The notes under the pieces: generated by a model
Told to the model about the DNA's origin: nothing
Databases searched by the model: none
The model's input: the letters and a program-made list of their open reading frames with translations, nothing else
Shown: one piece after another, positions 28,767 to 36,569 of the stretch
Layout: each line of letters starts with the position of its first letter
Position numbering within the stretch: position 1 is the first letter of the stretch
Made by a program: the position numbers and the translations under genes
Assembly (NCBI GenBank): GCA_018716385.1
Contig: DVJZ01000048.1
Span: forward strand, 1-64,000
Reading direction: 5' to 3'
Source: Candidatus Enterenecus merdae
GTDB lineage: Bacteria; Bacillota; Clostridia; Oscillospirales; Oscillospiraceae
Length of the DNA stretch: 64,000 bases

Positions 28767-29917
28767 GCCTCCCCTTCCCTTCCGTCCAGTTTCCTGGCCT
28801 GGGCACGATAGAGCTCCGCCCTGGCCTCCATATCCGCATCCTGCAGGTTGACCTCATCCCACAGCACCTCCACCCGGCTGTCGTAGCCATGCAGGCGCAG
28901 CCACAGCTCGCACACCCGCTCCACCACCGGCTCCACGCTGCGGCGGATGGCGGTGATCTCGCTGGTGAGGATGTCTGCCTGCTGGCTGCTCATCCGCTCG
29001 GTGGTGGACCAGCTCAGGCCCAGCAAAAAAGGCGGAATCCCCGTTCTGGCCACCAGCTGCTCCAGGATCTGCCGCACGGGGATCTCGCTGTCCAGGATCT
29101 GCCCGTCCGCGCCGATGACCCGGATGTCCACATCCCCAGCCACCACAAAGTCCCGCAAGCTGCCATCTCGGCTGGCCTGCATGGCACTGGACCACTCCTG
29201 GGCCACCCGAGTACAGCGCTCCTGGGCGGTGGCGCCGTTCTCGCCCTTGCACACCACAGCAAAGCGCACGTTACCTGCCCGTTCCCAGTTGGTCCCCACG
29301 GTCTGGAAGATCTTCAGGAGGATCTCGGCCAGGAAAGGCATGGAGCGCAGCAGGGACACTCCGTAGGGCGCCTGCGTCTCGGGCTGAAAGGGTGTGAACA
29401 GCAGCAGGTCCTGCCGGGGCAGGGGGCGGATCACACCGTCCGCCCCCCGCAGGCACAGGGTGAAGTCCAGAGGAGTTTCCCCTTCCTGGATCTCCAGCTG
29501 GCCCACATTGCCGCACAGCAGGGCGGCCACCTCCCGCCCTGACGGATCGCATACCACCTCGCCCACCGCCCGGCCGCAGGTGAACAGCGCGTCCAGGTAA
29601 CAGTCCAGGAAGGACTGTATCCCCCGCTGTCCCCGTCCAGTAGGCACCGTACGCAGGAAACGGTCCATCCCCTCCTGAGCTGCCGGATCCCAGCATTGGA
29701 CGCGCACCCCACCGCACAGCCGTACCAGCTTGCAGATGGCCGCGTCCACCACCGGGATCCCCTCCCGGATGGCCCGGTAGATGGCCAACTCCCCACGGCT
29801 GAGGGGTACATAGCGGTCCAGGGCGGAGAAGGGGTGGCGTCCGGTGTCCCGCAGTTGGGCGCAGGCCGCCCCCGGCTGTGCCGTCGTGCCCCGCCGCTTC
29901 CGCTTTAGAAAGCCCAC
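28763..29917 (-). CDS. Phage portal protein
   Basis: The 384-residue protein has the expected portal features: an N-terminal helical part (ELAIYRAIREGIPVVDAAIC), a middle with DLLLFTPFQPETQAPYGVSLL, and the C-terminal stem and crown helices with QILEQLVARTGIPPFLLGL and SSQQADILTSEITAIRRSVE. The portal ring is the DNA gate and the start point of head assembly. The start is GTG at 29917 with GGAGGGGAAG upstream. It is followed, not preceded, by the protease and preceded by the capsid gene, which differs from PBSX. Confidence 0.92.
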   Translation of the reverse strand: MGFLKRKRRGTTAQPGAACAQLRDTGRHPFSALDRYVPLSRGELAIYRAIREGIPVVDAAICKLVRLCGGVRVQCWDPAAQEGMDRFLRTVPTGRGQRGIQSFLDCYLDALFTCGRAVGEVVCDPSGREVAALLCGNVGQLEIQEGETPLDFTLCLRGADGVIRPLPRQDLLLFTPFQPETQAPYGVSLLRSMPFLAEILLKIFQTVGTNWERAGNVRFAVVCKGENGATAQERCTRVAQEWSSAMQASRDGSLRDFVVAGDVDIRVIGADGQILDSEIPVRQILEQLVARTGIPPFLLGLSWSTTERMSSQQADILTSEITAIRRSVEPVVERVCELWLRLHGYDSRVEVLWDEVNLQDADMEARAELYRAQARKLDGREGEA

Positions 29918-29937
29918 GCGCTTCCCCTCCCCGCCGC

Positions 29938-30948
29938 TCAGATCGCCAGCACCTGGCTGGCGTCGGCAAAGATCTTGGCGTAGCCGGAGATGGTGGTGAT
30001 GGCCGCCCGCTCCAGCTGCCGGTCAATGAGCTTGTCATACTCCACCGACACGTCCCCCGCCTTTACCATCTCCAAGGCATAGTGCTTGTCCAGGCCGATG
30101 ATCTTTCCGGCGGGCACCGCTTCGGTGCGCAGCACCTTGGCCCCCATGGGGGTGATGAGCTTGCCCGTACCGTGGAAGGACAGCCCTGCCGCCGCGTCCT
30201 GCATCTGGCTCAGGGAGAGCAGTTTGACCATGGTGTCGCTGCCCACCAGCAGGGTGTTGAGCTGGTAGGGGTCAAAGCCGTTCCAGAAGTTGAGCAGGTC
30301 GTCGTATTTCAGCGTGCCACTGGTGGCCACGTTGACAGTGGCCGCGGGATTGTCGTTGCCGTCCCCGTTGAGGATGACGTTCACCGCGTCCTCCAGGTGC
30401 ATCCGGCCGATCTGAGCGCCGATCTGCCGCAGGGTGACGGAAAATAGGTCCAGTTTCTGGAACCGGATAGCCTCATAAGACGCCACCAGCATCCGTCCCC
30501 GCTTATGCAGCCGGACCAGGTTGCTCTGGGTCTTGACGGTGGTCTGGGGGATGCTGGCTCCCTCGGCCACCCGCTTGAGCTTCTTCTCATCCTCAGGTAC
30601 CGAGGTGATAGAGCGATAGTCCATCCCTTCGATGTGGGTCTCGGTAGCGGTAATCTCGGGCAGGACATTGCTCTCCTCAATGCCAACCTTCACTGCCCGG
30701 GCAATGTACTCGGGGAAGAGCACGGCGGACTGGGAGGTGGAAAAGAACTTGTCCACCAGATCGGAGCCCGCCCCTTTCACCCGGATATCAAACCGCTTGA
30801 GCTGGCGTTGGAAGGCGTCCAGCCCCTCCAAGGCGGTTCCCCTGTACTGCTCGCTGGGATCCAGCTGCTCCAGAACCTGGCTGAAGGTGCGCCCAGCCTC
30901 CCGGTACATCCCCTTTTCCAGCCTCACTTGGTCGCAATGATATGCCAT
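29938..30948 (-). CDS. Phage major capsid protein
   Basis: The 336-residue protein fits the HK97-fold capsid family of the XkdG type: FFSTSQSAVLFPEYIARAV, then LPEITATETHIEGMDYRS, then the spine-helix region RIGAQIGRMHLEDAVNVIL-like segment (QIGRMHLEDAVNVILNGDG) and the C-terminal KIIGLDKHYALEMV. ATG at 30948 has GGAGG upstream; the longer frame upstream is the shadow of the decoration gene. It forms the shell of the head. It stands between decoration protein and portal. Confidence 0.9.
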   Translation of the reverse strand: MAYHCDQVRLEKGMYREAGRTFSQVLEQLDPSEQYRGTALEGLDAFQRQLKRFDIRVKGAGSDLVDKFFSTSQSAVLFPEYIARAVKVGIEESNVLPEITATETHIEGMDYRSITSVPEDEKKLKRVAEGASIPQTTVKTQSNLVRLHKRGRMLVASYEAIRFQKLDLFSVTLRQIGAQIGRMHLEDAVNVILNGDGNDNPAATVNVATSGTLKYDDLLNFWNGFDPYQLNTLLVGSDTMVKLLSLSQMQDAAAGLSFHGTGKLITPMGAKVLRTEAVPAGKIIGLDKHYALEMVKAGDVSVEYDKLIDRQLERAAITTISGYAKIFADASQVLAI

Positions 30949-30962
30949 ATCTATCTGCCTCC

Positions 30963-31334
30963 TCACAATTTGATCACGGCGGTCTGAGCGTTGGTGTCCA
31001 CCTGGACCACCAGGCAGCTGCGCCCTCCGGTGCTGGCCACCTGCACCTTGCCAGCCCCGTCCACGGCCAGGTTGGCCCAGCCTACGGCGGGGGCGGTGGC
31101 GCCGCTGTATCCCACCTGGGCAAAACCGTCCACCTGCACGGTGGCCTTCCCGTCCTTCTCCAGGGCCAGGATCACCCCGCATAGGGTGCCGTCAGCGGCG
31201 CCTATCCCCACGGTATTAGCCGCCGTCAGGGTCACCGCCATGCCGATCTCCAACCTCTCCACGCTCCCTCCAGTTGGTTCCTGCGCTTCAAAGGTGGCCG
31301 CCACTTGGCCGATTCCCGCAAAAGAAATGTCCAT
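30963..31334 (-). CDS. Head decoration protein, DUF2190-like, putative
   Basis: The 123-residue beta-rich protein contains IGAADGTLCGVILALEKDGK and VTLTAANTVGIG, a pattern resembling capsid decoration or head-fibre proteins (DUF2190 and similar) that coat or stabilise the shell. It directly precedes the major capsid gene with a 14-base gap, the common place for such proteins. AAGGAG lies 6 bases before ATG at 31334. No catalytic motif is seen. Confidence 0.65.
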   Translation of the reverse strand: MDISFAGIGQVAATFEAQEPTGGSVERLEIGMAVTLTAANTVGIGAADGTLCGVILALEKDGKATVQVDGFAQVGYSGATAPAVGWANLAVDGAGKVQVASTGGRSCLVVQVDTNAQTAVIKL

Positions 31335-31716
31335 CTCTCTGCTCCTTTCACCTGTTGATCTTATAGAAATCCCCTCCTGGGGTATTTCCCCCTGTCTCAT
31401 GTGTGGGACAGCCTGGACCAGACTCCATCGCTGTTGCCAAGCCTTTCCCTGGCGGGTGCTTCACCACCGGCTGCCCTATCTCCTGCCCCTGCGCTCCACG
31501 CTCACTGCGGCCACACCGGTACTCTCCTCCAGGCTCATCACAAAGTACCGGATGTCATCCATCGCGTGATCGTGCCTCCCCACCCGTCTTCGCCGGGCGG
31601 GGACCCCCTCTCCCATCCTGCTCGGGCGGAGTCAATCCGCCCTGCGCCAAGGTTTTGCGTACCCCAAAACCTTGTGGGGCGCTTTGCGCCGCCCGCTGCG
31701 CGGGAAAGCAGCCCGA
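31335..31716. other. Gap holding a second copy of the terL 3' end and a palindromic insert
   Basis: No gene is seen. It contains an 80-base near-copy (31496-31575) of the last codons of terL, then about 155 bases with a hairpin (AAGGTTTTG/CAAAACCTT around 31652-31676), then the authentic terL end. Left of the copy, 31335-31495 shows nothing recognisable. Confidence 0.6.
31496..31575 (+). repeat. Orphan copy of the terL 3' end (direct repeat, copy 1)
   Basis: Eighty bases identical to 31731-31810 except two substitutions. It encodes a detached copy of the terminase C-terminal residues (DDIRYFVMSLEESAGVAAVS) with no gene attached. Confidence 0.9.
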
Positions 31717-32946
31717 TCACGCCTCTCTGGCCACGCTCACTGCGGCCACACCGGCACTCTCCTCCAGGCTCATCACGAAGTACCGGATGTCATCCATCGC
31801 GTGATCGTGCTCCTTTTTCACCCGGTCGGCCCCGGCTCTGGTATCCCAGCAGTACAGGGAAAACTCCCGGATGGATGCGTCGCACCCCCGGCAGATGACC
31901 ACCCGTCCGTCCCGTAGAGCCTGAGCGGTGCGCCGCACCCCTTCCAACACCCGGTTGTCCGCCGCGCGCACCGGCCAACCCGCCTGGCGCAGCTGGGTCA
32001 TGAAGCTGGCTGCCGACGGATCCACCACCACCATGCTCACCCTCCGGCCTCCGGCCAGCCGGTGCAAGTCAGCCTCGTATTCTCCGTCGGTTTTCTGCCT
32101 GCCCTCTGCCCGGGCATCATAGTAGTACTCCTCCACCCGGTACCACACCTGGCCGATCCGGCCCCACAGGCCAAAGGAGGCGGGATTGCGGGTGCCGTAA
32201 TCGCAGGAGATCCTCCACTCCTCGTATCCGTCTGCCGGAGCAGAGGGCAGGGTTGCGGGGTCGAAGAAGTCGTACACCAGCCCCTGGGCCGCCACCCACT
32301 CCCCCAGTACATACCTCCGGTAAAACACCCCCTGGAACATCCGCTCATACCGCCTGCGCACCCGGGGGGACAAACTGGGGTTGTCCTCCATGGTAAAGTG
32401 CAGGTAGAGCGCCCCCTTTTCCCGGGCCTGGCAAATCCACTCCTTGTAGAACCAATGTTCCGGCCCCGCCGGATTGCAAGAGAACCAGATCTTGCCCCCC
32501 TCCACCGAGCAGCGGGCGCAGGCCTGCTCCACAAAGGAGCGGGGCATGAGGGCCACCTCGTCCAGCAGCACCCCCGCCAGAGTCACCCCCTGGATCAGGG
32601 CGGGGCTGCCCTCATTGCGCCCGCCATACAGATAGAAGGTGTTCTCCCGTCCCCCCAGCCGGATGGTGATCTGGTTTCGGCTCACCTTCTCCCACACCTC
32701 AAATCCCAGCCACCGCAGCAGGGGCAGCACCGGGGCCAGCAGGTTGCGGCGCACGCTGTTCAGAGTGGCCGCGCACAGGCCAAACTGCCTGTCCTGGTAG
32801 CAGCTCATAGCCCACAGGAAAAAGGCCGTACCCATGGCGAAGGTCTTGCCCGAGCGTACCGCCCCGTCACAGATGACCGCGTCATAGGACTCCCGCCACC
32901 ACCGAAACAGCTGACGCTGACGGGGGGAAAATCCGGCGGCCTTCAC
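31717..32946 (-). CDS. Terminase large subunit (XtmB type)
   Basis: The 409-residue protein is the DNA-packaging motor. Walker A is GAVRSGKT (residues 28-35), Walker B is GVLLDEVALM, and the nuclease half has the acidic residues in ISCDYGTRNPASFG, VVVDPSAASF and DDIRYFV. It belongs to the PBSX terminase-3 group, which packages headfuls of DNA. It overlaps the small subunit gene by 4 bases. The last codons (31731-31810) are repeated 235 bases downstream, and an insert of 155 bases separates the copies, as if something had inserted into the 3' end while recreating it. Confidence 0.93.
   Translation of the reverse strand: MKAAGFSPRQRQLFRWWRESYDAVICDGAVRSGKTFAMGTAFFLWAMSCYQDRQFGLCAATLNSVRRNLLAPVLPLLRWLGFEVWEKVSRNQITIRLGGRENTFYLYGGRNEGSPALIQGVTLAGVLLDEVALMPRSFVEQACARCSVEGGKIWFSCNPAGPEHWFYKEWICQAREKGALYLHFTMEDNPSLSPRVRRRYERMFQGVFYRRYVLGEWVAAQGLVYDFFDPATLPSAPADGYEEWRISCDYGTRNPASFGLWGRIGQVWYRVEEYYYDARAEGRQKTDGEYEADLHRLAGGRRVSMVVVDPSAASFMTQLRQAGWPVRAADNRVLEGVRRTAQALRDGRVVICRGCDASIREFSLYCWDTRAGADRVKKEHDHAMDDIRYFVMSLEESAGVAAVSVAREA
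31731..31810 (+). repeat. terL 3' end (direct repeat, copy 2, inside the gene)
   Basis: Partner of the repeat at 31496-31575; this copy is in frame with the complete terL gene. Confidence 0.9.
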
Positions 32947-33221
32947 GGCTCCTCCTCCCGCAATCCGTTCAGGAAGGCGTCCAGTTCCGGGCTCTCCTCC
33001 TTCTGGCTCAGCCGATCCAGCAGCTCCAGGGCACGCAGTCGGTCGATGAGCTTGATCTCCACCGTCCCGCTCCCGCTGCGCCGCAGCTCCACCAGCCCTC
33101 TCAGGTCCAGCGCGTCGATGCGGTCCGCATCCTCCTGGGTGAAGTAGGCCAGCTTCACCGCGTCATTGTTCTTGCTGTTGGCCAGCCGGCGCAGGTCATT
33201 TAGGATTTTCTGCCGATCCAT
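32943..33221 (-). CDS. Terminase small subunit or packaging-associated protein (XtmA position)
   Basis: The 92-residue protein precedes terL with a 4-base overlap. It begins MDRQKILNDLRRLANSKNND and contains VKLAYFTQEDADRIDALDL, a segment reminiscent of the XtmA and other small-terminase middle regions, but it lacks the N-terminal HTH of full-length XtmA (about 265 residues). The protein may be a truncated or minimal packaging adaptor. I take ATG at 33221; an upstream ATG at 33239 is also possible. It is the first gene of the phage-like operon, and I see no strong sigma-A promoter before it. Confidence 0.65.
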   Translation of the reverse strand: MDRQKILNDLRRLANSKNNDAVKLAYFTQEDADRIDALDLRGLVELRRSGSGTVEIKLIDRLRALELLDRLSQKEESPELDAFLNGLREEEP

Positions 33222-33357
33222 GCTCCACTCTCCCTCCATCCCGCCCCTGTCCAGCCCGGTTTGTTGTCCGTTTGCGTGCAAAAGAGGTTTTCTTTTCCCC
33301 TCCCATTGGTAAGCCGCCCTTCCCGCCCTTTTGGCTCCTTGGTGGGCCCGGCCAACA

Positions 33358-33397
33358 AAGGCAAAGCCCTCCCCCAGTTGGGGGAGGGCTTTGCCTT
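33358..33397. terminator. Terminator between rlmH and the phage-like operon
   Basis: AAGGCAAAGCCCTCCCCC pairs perfectly with GGGGGAGGGCTTTGCCTT across four bases. It ends rlmH and insulates it from the phage genes. Confidence 0.9.
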
Positions 33398-33409
33398 CCT
33401 CTGTAATTC

Positions 33410-33892
33410 TTATTTATGATAGCTGGATCCCGCCTGGATCTGGAAGGCCCGGTAGAGCTGTTCCAGCACCATCACCCGGGCCAAATGGTGGGGAAAGGTC
33501 ATGGGGGACATGGACAGCCGGAGTTTGGCCGCCGCCTTGACGGCGGGGTGCAGTCCGTAGGAGCCACCGATCACAAGGGCCAATCCCTTACCCCCGCTCT
33601 GGGCCCAGCGGCCCAGAGCGTCCGCCAGCTCCTGGCTGGATTTGGCCTGCCCCTCCACGCACAAGGCCACCACAGTGAAGCCCGAAGGGATCCTGTCCTG
33701 GATTGCCGCCCCCTCCCGCTCCAACGCTCCGGCGATGTCCCCCGGGCTGGGCAGGCGGGGCAGGCGCTGCTCCGGAATCTCCACCACCTCCAGCTTGCAG
33801 TAAGCTCCCAACCGTTTGACGTATTCTTCGGCGGCCTCCACATAGAAGCGCTCCTTCAGCCGGCCCACGCAGATCAGGCGCACGCGCATCAT
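33410..33892 (-). CDS. rlmH: 23S rRNA (pseudouridine-1915-N3)-methyltransferase
   Basis: The 160-residue SPOUT methyltransferase has the C-terminal knot motifs LALVIGGSYGLHPAV and LRLSMSPMTFPHHLARVMVLEQLYRA (cited here in pieces), which together are unique to RlmH. It methylates pseudouridine 1915 in helix 69 of 23S rRNA using SAM. It lies 3 bases after the MBL hydrolase gene, a pairing that is conserved across Firmicutes along with walRK-type genes. The start has GGAGG upstream. Confidence 0.96.
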   Translation of the reverse strand: MMRVRLICVGRLKERFYVEAAEEYVKRLGAYCKLEVVEIPEQRLPRLPSPGDIAGALEREGAAIQDRIPSGFTVVALCVEGQAKSSQELADALGRWAQSGGKGLALVIGGSYGLHPAVKAAAKLRLSMSPMTFPHHLARVMVLEQLYRAFQIQAGSSYHK

Positions 33893-33895
33893 GTC

Positions 33896-34684
33896 CTATA
33901 CCTCCATCCACCCGGAGCTCTCGCTCCTGGGGGCTACGCTCACCGCCACGTCTCGCCCGATCTGGGCCCCGACCGCCTCGATGGCCTGGCAAGCCGCTTG
34001 CCGGGCCCGCTCCGGCCGGTTGTTGTCCTGGGACAGATGGGCCAGCACCACCCGCCGTGCCCCCTGTTCCACCGCCCAGGCCGCCAGCCGCCCACCCATC
34101 TCATTGGACAGGTGTCCCCAGTCGCCGGCAATCCGCTCCTTCAGGGCCGGAGGATAGGGCCCATCCCGAAGCCGGTCTGGGTCATAGTTAAACTCTCCAA
34201 TCAGCGTATTCGCCCCCCGGATGGCCCGGGCGGCCTCCCGGGTCACTTTCCCGGTGTCGGTGCAGAGGGCCAGCCGATTGTGCCCGTCGGACACGGTGTA
34301 GCCCACGGGGCAGGCGCAGTCGTGGCTGATGGGGAAGCTGCCCACGATCAGCTCTCCCAGGGCAAAGTGCTCCCCCGGGTCAAACACCCGAAACCGATCC
34401 TCGATCCCTGGGATGCGCCGGCAGATCTGCAGGGCCGTCCCCTGGGTGGCGTACAGCTCCACATCCAGCTGCCGGCACAGTACCGGCAGGGCACTGATGT
34501 GGTCGCTATGCTCATGGGTGATCAGCACCGCCGACAGCTCCCGTGCCTCCAAGCCCAACTCCCGCAGTCCCTGATCGATCCGGCGGGCAGAGGTACCCGC
34601 ATCCAACAGGATATGTATCTTGCCGTCGGACACCACCGCGCAGTTGCCCGACGAGCCGCTGGCCAGCGTGGCCACCTTCAGCAT
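33896..34684 (-). CDS. MBL-fold metal hydrolase, YycJ/WalJ type
   Basis: The 262-residue protein has the metallo-beta-lactamase signature H-x-H-x-D-H in ITHEHSDHISAL, preceded by LLDAGTSARRID and followed by the further metal ligands in PISHDCACPVGY, TDTGKV and LAHLSQDN. YycJ proteins are exonuclease-like enzymes normally encoded near walRK and rlmH. Here the gene is coupled to rlmH, but walRK lies 14 kb away. I prefer ATG at 34684 (GGAGGG upstream); the longer frame is unlike the family. Confidence 0.9.
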   Translation of the reverse strand: MLKVATLASGSSGNCAVVSDGKIHILLDAGTSARRIDQGLRELGLEARELSAVLITHEHSDHISALPVLCRQLDVELYATQGTALQICRRIPGIEDRFRVFDPGEHFALGELIVGSFPISHDCACPVGYTVSDGHNRLALCTDTGKVTREAARAIRGANTLIGEFNYDPDRLRDGPYPPALKERIAGDWGHLSNEMGGRLAAWAVEQGARRVVLAHLSQDNNRPERARQAACQAIEAVGAQIGRDVAVSVAPRSESSGWMEV

Positions 34685-34702
34685 ATCCCCATCCCTCCAC
34701 GC

Positions 34703-34730
34703 AAAAAGGGCGGCCGGAGCCGCCCCTTTC
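34703..34730 (-). terminator. Terminator of murA
   Basis: AAAGGGGCGGC and GCCGCCCTTTTT form a hairpin with a T run on the minus strand, 50 bases past the murA stop. Confidence 0.85.
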
Positions 34731-34780
34731 CGGTTTTTCTCTTGCATCGCCCCAGCCCATCTGTCTGCCAGGGTAGGCAC

Positions 34781-36085
34781 TCATCCCGCCGCGCTCACCT
34801 GTCCGGCGGGGTCAGGCACCTCCACGGCACGGATATCCGCACCCAGCCCGGACAGCTTCGCGATGATGTCCTCATAGCCCCGCTCGATATGCTGGACGTT
34901 GGACACCTCGCTGGTGCCCTGGGCGGCCAGCCCAGCGATGATCATGGCCGCACCTGCCCTCAGGTCACAGGCTTCCATGGGTGCGCCAGTCAGCTGCTCC
35001 ACCCCCTCCACAATGGCGATCTTCCCGTCCACCTGGATCTTTGCTCCCAAGCGGCGGAACTCCTCTGTGTAGCGGTAGCGGTTGTCCCACACCCCTTCGG
35101 TGAGCACGCTGGTACCCTGAGCCAAGCAGAGCACCGCAGCGATCTGGGGCTGCATATCAGTGGGGAAGCCCGGATAGGGCATCGTCTTAATGTTGGTGCG
35201 CTGCAGGGGGCTGTGACGGGTGACAATGAGGCTGTCCCCCTCCTCCTCCACCTCCACGCCCATCTCCACCAGCTTGGCGGTGATACACTCCATGTGCTTG
35301 GGAATGATATTGTTGATCCGCACCTGCCCTCCGGCGGCGGCAACAGCGGCCATATAGGTGCCCGCCTCAATCTGGTCGGGGATGATAGAGTACTCCCCGC
35401 CACACAGCCGGTCCACCCCACGGATCTTGATCACGTCGGTGCCTGCCCCGGCGATGTCCGCCCCCATGGAGTTGAGGAAATTGGCCAGATCCACAATGTG
35501 TGGCTCCTTGGCGGCGTTCTCGATCACCGTCATCCCCTGGGCCAGGGCGGCGGCCAGCATCAGGTTCATGGTGGCCCCTACGGTGACCACATCCAGGTAA
35601 ATCTGGGCCCCCCTCAAGCGGCCGTTCTTAGCCCTGGCGCACATGAAGCCGTTCTTCACTTCCACGTCGGCTCCCAAGGCAGTCAATCCCTTGATGTGCT
35701 GGTCAATGGGCCGTCCACCAAAGTCGCACCCGCCCGGCAGGGGGACCTCCGCCTGGTCAAACCGGCCCAGCAGCGCGCCCAGCAGGTAATAGCTGGCCCG
35801 GATCTTCCGACCCGCCTGGTAGGAGATGGCCCGGTTGCAGATGGCCTGGGCATCCACCTCCACCGTGCTGCAGTTGAGCGCGCGCACATTGGCGCCCAGT
35901 TCCTGCAAGATGTTCAGCATCAGCGTCACATCGCTGATCTGGGGAATATTCTCAATGCGGCAAACGCCCTGTACCAGCAGGGCAGCGGGGATGATGCCCA
36001 CCGCAGCGTTCTTCGCCCCGCTGATCTCCACACTCCCATAGAGCGGCTTGCCGCCGTGAATCACATATTTCTTCAACCTCTGCAC
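34781..36085 (-). CDS. murA: UDP-N-acetylglucosamine 1-carboxyvinyltransferase
   Basis: MurA transfers enolpyruvate from PEP to UDP-GlcNAc, the first committed step of peptidoglycan synthesis, in the cytoplasm. The 434-residue sequence has the substrate loop with the catalytic cysteine (VPLPGGCDFGGRPIDQHI, C120), the ISGAKNAAVGIIPA start and the C-terminal DLRAGAAMIIAGLAAQG. The cysteine is the target of fosfomycin, so the enzyme should be sensitive. It is monocistronic with its own promoter and terminator. Confidence 0.95.
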   Translation of the reverse strand: MQRLKKYVIHGGKPLYGSVEISGAKNAAVGIIPAALLVQGVCRIENIPQISDVTLMLNILQELGANVRALNCSTVEVDAQAICNRAISYQAGRKIRASYYLLGALLGRFDQAEVPLPGGCDFGGRPIDQHIKGLTALGADVEVKNGFMCARAKNGRLRGAQIYLDVVTVGATMNLMLAAALAQGMTVIENAAKEPHIVDLANFLNSMGADIAGAGTDVIKIRGVDRLCGGEYSIIPDQIEAGTYMAAVAAAGGQVRINNIIPKHMECITAKLVEMGVEVEEEGDSLIVTRHSPLQRTNIKTMPYPGFPTDMQPQIAAVLCLAQGTSVLTEGVWDNRYRYTEEFRRLGAKIQVDGKIAIVEGVEQLTGAPMEACDLRAGAAMIIAGLAAQGTSEVSNVQHIERGYEDIIAKLSGLGADIRAVEVPDPAGQVSAAG

Positions 36086-36281
36086 CTCAACTCCCGGCCT
36101 GGCGCCGGTTTGGTATCATCCATCGGATGCGGCATGGCCCTTTCGTATGTCGGCCCTTCCGCCCAGGGTGGATGTGGGGCCGCTCGGGTGGGCGCCCTTT
36201 GGGCGCGCCTCCGCCTAGCTGCGTGACAAATCGCCCCTGGCTTCAGGGGCGGATGGGGTCTGAGGTATGTCAACCGCAGAT

Positions 36282-36310
36282 ATTATAGCATCCTGCCCCG
36301 CGGAACGCAA
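36282..36310 (-). promoter_or_regulatory. Predicted sigma-A promoter of murA
   Basis: TTGCGT, a 17-base spacer and TATAAT on the minus strand lie about 200 bases before murA. The long leader between them contains two GC-rich hairpins (around 36151-36260). Confidence 0.65.
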
Positions 36311-36414
36311 CCAGAATTTTTCTCAGCGCCCGTTTTGTGTCCTTGCCCGTTCATCATCCCCACCTTTGTCCCCTTTTATCCTCCTTTGAAATTGTGAATT
36401 TTCTGAAAACCCCC

Positions 36415-36443
36415 TTGCAAAACCCTGTATTTCGTATTATAGT
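36415..36443 (+). promoter_or_regulatory. Sigma-A promoter of htpG
   Basis: TTGCAA, a 17-base spacer and TATAGT end 5 bases before the CIRCE operator, so the operator covers the predicted transcription start. Confidence 0.8.
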
Positions 36444-36447
36444 TAAT

Positions 36448-36474
36448 TTAGCACTCAATCAATTAGAGTGCTAA
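36448..36474 (+). promoter_or_regulatory. CIRCE operator (HrcA binding site)
   Basis: TTAGCACTC, nine bases and GAGTGCTAA match the CIRCE consensus exactly. HrcA bound here would block htpG transcription until heat or protein stress inactivates it. Confidence 0.95.
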
Positions 36475-36569
36475 CCCCGGCAGCTGCCGCTCCCTGCGCT
36501 GCCCGGGGCTGGCTCTCTTTCTACCATTCTCAGCCAACTTCAACTGATTCATAAGAGGTGTGTTTTCCC

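Noticed and set aside
31496-31810. Template/variable repeat pair of a diversity-generating retroelement
   Set aside because: The two copies differ at only two sites, which are not confined to adenines of one copy, and no reverse transcriptase gene is near.
36086-36281. Riboswitch in the murA leader
   Set aside because: The leader contains GC hairpins (GCCCCTGAAGCCAGGGGC and GCGCGCCCAAAGGGCGCCC) but no conserved core of any riboswitch that I know, and no terminator T run.
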